Part shown: piece after piece, positions 60,236 through 64,000 of the stretch
Position numbering within the stretch: the stretch's first letter is position 1
Layout: the number at the start of each line of letters is the position of its first letter
Source: Agaribacillus aureus
GTDB lineage: Bacteria; Bacteroidota; Bacteroidia; Cytophagales; Cyclobacteriaceae
DNA length: 64,000 nucleotides
Reading direction: 5' to 3'
NCBI GenBank assembly: GCA_030442055.1
Contig: JAUJEB010000001.1
Span: forward strand, 1,488,001-1,552,000
Notes under the pieces: model-generated
The model's database searches: none
What the model saw: only the letters and a program-made list of their open reading frames with translations
Told to the model about the DNA's origin: nothing
Made by a program: the position numbers and the translations under genes

Positions 60236-61283
60236 TTATCTCAACAGCTTTCCGCAACTCAGCATCAAAAATATGGCCATTTTCTAAAAAATAGCACTCA
60301 ATCGGTAAATAAAAAACGGGAACCTGCTGAATTTCCCGCTTTAGGGATTCTGACATTAATTTGACTATATCCTTTTCGGTGGTAAGAATTATTTTATTGC
60401 GCTCACCAAATTGTTTAAAATGAGTAATTACTTCCTTAACGTCCTTCGGTGTGTAATGATGATGATCTTTAAAGGCCTTATGGTGCAGCAGCTTGTAGGT
60501 AGCAGCAATATATTGTGCCAGCGGTTTGGCATTGGCAATACCGGTAAGCAGATAAATATTTTCTGAAAACTGCAGTGGGAGCCGCTGTTGAAACGCTGGT
60601 TTTGGATCGAGGTACTTAACAGCGCTGAAAAACACCGGCATATCGGCCCCGGCATATTTCCTGATCTTGGTGCCGATTTCTTGCATTTCACCCATATCCA
60701 AATTCGTTGGGCACTTGGTCACAACGATCATATCAGCTCTTTTTGCTCCTTTTCTAGGTTCCCGAAGTCTGCCTGAAGGCAGTACCCAGTCATGATAAAA
60801 CGGGCGGTTATAATTGGTTAATAGTATATTGAAATCAGGCGTCACCGTTCGATGTTGATAGGCATCGTCTAATAAAATTATTTGATTATCTGGATCGTTA
60901 AATATTATTTCAGGAATTGCCAATGCCCGCTCCTCACCGACAGCCACTTTAACCTGGCTGCCATATTTCCAGTAAAACTGGAAAGGTTCATCGCCAATAC
61001 TTGAAGCATCATCTGTCTCAGTAGCCATTCTAAACCCTTTTGATTTCCGGCCATACCCCCTACTCAAGGTCGCCAGCTTGTATTCCTTGCCCAGCAATCT
61101 TATCAAATACTCCACCATAGGCGTTTTTCCAGTCCCCCCAACAGACAAGTTTCCCACCGCAATAACCATATGATCAAATTGCACAGACTTTTTATAACCA
61201 ATATCAAAGAGGTGGTTCCTGAACCGTGTCAGTGCATAATAAATCAGGGTAAAAGGCGACAGCAATAAAGCTAATAGCTGCAT
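60219..61283 (-). CDS. lpxK: Tetraacyldisaccharide 4'-kinase (lipid A biosynthesis)
   Basis: A 354-residue kinase that phosphorylates the 4' position of the lipid A precursor at the inner-membrane face. An N-terminal hydrophobic helix (LLALLLSPFTLIYYAL) precedes the P-loop VGGTGKT (48-54). ILLDDAYQHR, with the metal and base residues, and WVLPSGRLREPRKG match the family. Its end overlaps the porin gene by 17 nt. Divergent from the Nif3 gene. Confidence 0.95.
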   Translation of the reverse strand: MQLLALLLSPFTLIYYALTRFRNHLFDIGYKKSVQFDHMVIAVGNLSVGGTGKTPMVEYLIRLLGKEYKLATLSRGYGRKSKGFRMATETDDASSIGDEPFQFYWKYGSQVKVAVGEERALAIPEIIFNDPDNQIILLDDAYQHRTVTPDFNILLTNYNRPFYHDWVLPSGRLREPRKGAKRADMIVVTKCPTNLDMGEMQEIGTKIRKYAGADMPVFFSAVKYLDPKPAFQQRLPLQFSENIYLLTGIANAKPLAQYIAATYKLLHHKAFKDHHHYTPKDVKEVITHFKQFGERNKIILTTEKDIVKLMSESLKREIQQVPVFYLPIECYFLENGHIFDAELRKAVEINVERD

Positions 61284-61352
61284 GAATTGAGCGGTTTCAG
61301 AAATAAATATTATAAATTAGCATGACTTTATCGGCCGCAAATTTCGTGAAAT

Positions 61353-62450
61353 ATGACTAAAATAAAAGACATAATCAATTATTTGGAAACCATCGCCCCT
61401 TTGGGGTATCAGGAAAATTATGATAATGCCGGCTTGATCACCGGTGACAAGAGTAAAGCTGTTACCGGCATTTTACTATGTCTGGATGCACTTGAAAATG
61501 TGATAGAAGAAGCCATTCAAAAAAATTGCAACCTGGTTATTGCCCATCATCCCATTGTCTTTAAAGGTTTAAAAAAAATCAACGGAAACAACTATGTTGA
61601 AAGGAGTATTATCAAGGCCATTAAAAATGATATAGCAATTTATGCCTCGCATACCAACCTTGACAACGTACTGCTGGGGGTAAATCGCAAAATTGCTGAA
61701 AAAATTGGCCTGACTGATCTAAAAATTCTGGCTCCCAAGTCCAGCACCCTACAAAAGTTGGTAACTTTTGTACCGGAGAAAAATACCGGAGAAGTACTCA
61801 CCGCCCTTCATCAGGCAGGCGCCGGGCAGATTGGCAATTATCAAAATTGCAGTTTCAGGGTAGCAGGCACCGGCACTTTTGAACCCAATGAGGCAGCCAA
61901 CCCCCACATCGGAAAAAACAATCAGTTGGAGGAGGTGTCTGAAAACAGGATAGAGGTTATTTTCCCCGCCAGGCTTGGTGCGGCGATTGTTCAAGCGCTC
62001 AAAACCGCACATCCCTACGAAGAAGTAGCGTATTACTTACAAAATATTGAAAATGAAAACCAGGAAGTTGGGGCGGGAATGATCGGAAATCTAGAGACAC
62101 CTATGGCCGCGCAAGATTTTATGGATTTTTTAAAAGATCGTATGCAACTAAGCTGCATCAGGCATACCGAAATCACCGACAAAAAAATAGCCAGGGTCGC
62201 GGTTTGTGGAGGCGCGGGAAGTTTTCTTTTACCTAAGGCGCTGAAGGCAGGAGCAGATGCTTATGTATCAGCTGATTTCAAGTACCATGAGTTTTTTGAT
62301 GCGGAGAATAAGCTGGTAATTATGGATATCGGTCACTATGAAAGTGAAGTTTTCACAAAAGAACTTATTTATGAGATTTTAAGTAAAAAATTTACTAATA
62401 TTGCAGTCAATTTTACGGAACAAGTCACAAATCCAATAAGTTATTATTGA
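61353..62450 (+). CDS. Nif3-like dinuclear metal centre hexameric protein
   Basis: A 365-residue protein of the long Nif3 form. N-terminal metal ligands are His65/His66 in VIAHHPIVF and His in YASHTNLDN. A PII-like insert covers about 125-235 (LVTFVPEKN, VIFPARLGAAIVQALKTAHPYEE), and C-terminal ligands are in MDIGHYESE. The family (YbgI/Nif3) binds two metals and is often annotated as GTP cyclohydrolase-like, but its reaction is unsettled. It precedes the zinc-ribbon gene by 4 nt, a pairing common in bacteria. Confidence 0.93.
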   Translation: MTKIKDIINYLETIAPLGYQENYDNAGLITGDKSKAVTGILLCLDALENVIEEAIQKNCNLVIAHHPIVFKGLKKINGNNYVERSIIKAIKNDIAIYASHTNLDNVLLGVNRKIAEKIGLTDLKILAPKSSTLQKLVTFVPEKNTGEVLTALHQAGAGQIGNYQNCSFRVAGTGTFEPNEAANPHIGKNNQLEEVSENRIEVIFPARLGAAIVQALKTAHPYEEVAYYLQNIENENQEVGAGMIGNLETPMAAQDFMDFLKDRMQLSCIRHTEITDKKIARVAVCGGAGSFLLPKALKAGADAYVSADFKYHEFFDAENKLVIMDIGHYESEVFTKELIYEILSKKFTNIAVNFTEQVTNPISYY

Positions 62451-62454
62451 CAAT

Positions 62455-63225
62455 ATGGACAATACGGTAGAAAAAAAACTATCATCACTTCTCAAACTTC
62501 AGCAAATAGATTCCAAATTAGACGAAATAAAAAAAGTTAGGGGGGCACTGCCTGAAGAGGTCGGCGACTTAGAAGACGAGGTAGCAGGGTACGATACCAG
62601 GTTGGGAAAATTCAACAAGGATTTAGAAAATCTGGAAGAAGAAATTGAGAAAAACAAAAATGCCATTAAGGATTCTGAAAAGCTCATCCAAAAGTACAGT
62701 GAGCAACAGATGAACGTGAGAAATAACAGGGAATACGATGCAATTACCAAGGAAACTGAGTTGCAAACCCTCGAAATACAGATCTCGGAAAAAAAGATTA
62801 AAGAGTCTTACGCAAAGATTGAGGACAAAAAGGAAGAAATAGCCAATACCAATGTTCTTATTGAAGAAAGGAAAAAAGACCTGGAAAGTAAAAGGCAAGA
62901 ACTTGATGTACTGGTTTCCGAAAGTGAAGGAGAAGAACAAAAATTGAGAGAGTCCAGGGAAAAAGCCTCCAAAGATGTAGATGAAAGACTGCTCAATTCC
63001 TACAACAAAATAAGAGATAACGCTCGTAACGGTTTGGCCGTGGTAGCGGTGAAAAGAGGAGCTTGCGGAGGTTGCTTTAATATTGTGCCACCACAGCGGC
63101 AGGCGGATATCAGAGATAAAAAGAAAATTATCGTTTGTGAGCATTGTGGCAGGATCCTGGCAGATGTTGAGGTTGAAGCACAACCCGAAGAAAAGAAAGC
63201 GAAAAGATCCCGCAAGACCAAATAG
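62455..63225 (+). CDS. Coiled-coil protein with C4 zinc ribbon
   Basis: A 256-residue protein. Residues 1-190 form a long antiparallel-type coiled coil (charged heptads, e.g. EEEIEKNKNAIKDSEKLIQ). The end has a C4 zinc ribbon with Cys204, Cys207 (CGGC) and Cys228, Cys231 (CEHC), then a Lys-rich tail. It belongs to the family linked to Nif3-like proteins (COG1579). Probable nucleic-acid or protein-binding adaptor in the cytoplasm; start 4 nt after the nif3 stop. Confidence 0.92.
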   Translation: MDNTVEKKLSSLLKLQQIDSKLDEIKKVRGALPEEVGDLEDEVAGYDTRLGKFNKDLENLEEEIEKNKNAIKDSEKLIQKYSEQQMNVRNNREYDAITKETELQTLEIQISEKKIKESYAKIEDKKEEIANTNVLIEERKKDLESKRQELDVLVSESEGEEQKLRESREKASKDVDERLLNSYNKIRDNARNGLAVVAVKRGACGGCFNIVPPQRQADIRDKKKIIVCEHCGRILADVEVEAQPEEKKAKRSRKTK

Positions 63226-63248
63226 CTATTGTATATCAGTGATTTAAA

Positions 63249-64000
63249 TTGAATACATTTTACAGCGATAAAAATATAAGACAGGTGAGCAGATATGTTC
63301 ACCTTTTTTTATGGATCACGCTCGCTTCTCCCGCTTTCAGCCAAAATCCTCATGAACCGGAAACAAGGCTTCAACTGGCTTACTATCAAATTATAAATCT
63401 TGAAATAGACAGGGCAAACCAAACCTTGTCCCAATTATCGCCGGCCGACAAAAGTCATGCGTTGTTTTATTATGTGGAAAACCTGGCTGAAATAATCAGC
63501 ATCCTGCTAAATGAAAATAAATCATTTTACGAAGCACTTCAGGGCCACGAGAAAAGCAGACTTCAACAATTAGAGCGTTTGGATGACGACAATCCATACA
63601 AGTCTTATGTGATGAGCGAAATCAAACTGCAGTGGGCTTTTATAAGACTAAAATTCGGAGATTCTTTTTCTGCCGGCTGGGGGATTAAGCAAGCCTACAA
63701 ATTGGCACATGAAAATCGCCAAAGACATCCCGACTTTATTCCCAACTACAAAACCCTCGGCACCTTAAACATTTTGATTGGCTCTGTCCCTCAAAATTAT
63801 CAATGGCTACTCAACCTGTTTGGGTTAAATGGAAGTGTCAGCGAAGGCCTTGAATTGTTTTCCAAAATTGAAAATACGGACAACATTTTTGGCCTGGAAG
63901 CAGCTATTCTCAGATGCCTGTCAGGGGTTTACATTTTGCAGGAAAACAGTTTGGTAAAGTCGTTTTTAAAGGTTTACCAGGCGCACCCTGACAACCTGCT
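63249..64000 (+). CDS. Exported protein with helical repeats, partial (runs off window)
   Basis: An open frame of 250 codons continues past the right edge. There is no ATG before the signal peptide: a TGA lies in frame three codons before the TTG at 63249, and a GTG at 63285 is the other possible start. The hydrophobic segment VHLFLWITLASPAFSQ is a signal peptide. The rest is helical with TPR-like repeats (RLQLAYYQIINLEIDRANQTL; DNIFGLEAAILRCLSGV). Function unknown. The hairpin 63283-63304 lies across the start region. Confidence 0.65.
   Translation, partial: MNTFYSDKNIRQVSRYVHLFLWITLASPAFSQNPHEPETRLQLAYYQIINLEIDRANQTLSQLSPADKSHALFYYVENLAEIISILLNENKSFYEALQGHEKSRLQQLERLDDDNPYKSYVMSEIKLQWAFIRLKFGDSFSAGWGIKQAYKLAHENRQRHPDFIPNYKTLGTLNILIGSVPQNYQWLLNLFGLNGSVSEGLELFSKIENTDNIFGLEAAILRCLSGVYILQENSLVKSFLKVYQAHPDNL
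63283..63304 (+). terminator. Terminator-like hairpin across the start of the last gene
   Basis: AGGTGA / TCACCT stem with a 10-nt loop, then seven T residues. It would end the nif3-zinc ribbon transcript, but it overlaps the GTG start candidate of the next gene and may also control its translation. Confidence 0.5.

Overview
The window looks like a chromosomal segment of a Bacteroidota bacterium, probably a marine or environmental Cytophagales-type organism. The inference rests on the gene content: imelysin lipoproteins with a TonB receptor, a DUF4856 protein, an ECF sigma/membrane-partner pair, a sirtuin lacking the usual zinc cysteines, the Bacteroidota protein annotated as asparagine synthetase B, and many SPII lipoproteins with acidic residues after the cysteine. 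Several intergenic regions also carry the phylum's -7 promoter element (TAnnTTTG), sometimes with a TTG about 20 nt upstream. I saw no rRNA, tRNA, CRISPR array or complete insertion sequence. Species cannot be named from the sequence alone.

Layout. 1-2.6 kb: an ECF sigma factor, a membrane partner that runs off the window, and an Ig-repeat lipoprotein, all leftward. 2.7-12.3 kb: mostly housekeeping genes, namely cinA, a 2-oxoacid dehydrogenase E2, a fused S-adenosylmethionine decarboxylase/spermidine synthase, sixA, topA, a CobB-type sirtuin, an AraC regulator and an SRPBCC protein. 12.4-19.4 kb: a triple-repeat OmpA protein, a DUF2339/DUF3999 membrane pair, a membrane-anchored J-domain protein and a HAD hydrolase. 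19.4-22.1 kb: an AT-rich stretch with unrecognised secreted proteins and a broken Nif3-family gene.

22.1-32.9 kb is the most distinctive block: a leftward iron-acquisition-type cluster of seven genes. In transcription order it reads imelysin A, di-haem oxidoreductase, imelysin B, DUF4856 lipoprotein, imelysin C, HTTM (vitamin-K-dependent carboxylase-like) membrane protein and TonB-dependent receptor. Two good promoters and three hairpins punctuate it, suggesting one regulon with graded expression of its parts. Only the first imelysin keeps the canonical GxHxxE motif.

33-42 kb: a sterol-desaturase-family enzyme divergent from a Crp/Fnr regulator, an SDR enzyme, an ArsR regulator with a clear operator, a LuxR response regulator, an ABC-F ATPase and two envelope proteins. 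42-47.4 kb: an FKBP isomerase, a subtilisin-like protease with a large insertion, and a TetR/alpha-beta-hydrolase unit with two copies of the same palindromic operator and a 13-bp tandem repeat in the tetR leader. 47.4-57 kb: a MORN-repeat protein, a PP2C/SpoIIE phosphatase, an ABC permease, the asparagine-synthetase-B-named protein, a methionine-rich outer-membrane protein with a small cysteine protein, and two tandem paralogous lipoproteins. 57-64 kb: LOG protein, MiaE, a putative porin and LpxK leftward; Nif3, a zinc-ribbon coiled-coil protein and the start of another exported protein rightward.

The strongest candidates for something under-described are the three-imelysin/DHOR/HTTM/TonB cluster and the TetR unit with its VNTR leader. 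Next come the SpeD-SpeE fusion, the orphan 19.4-21.6 kb proteins, and a 104-bp inverted-repeat element at 54.0 kb.
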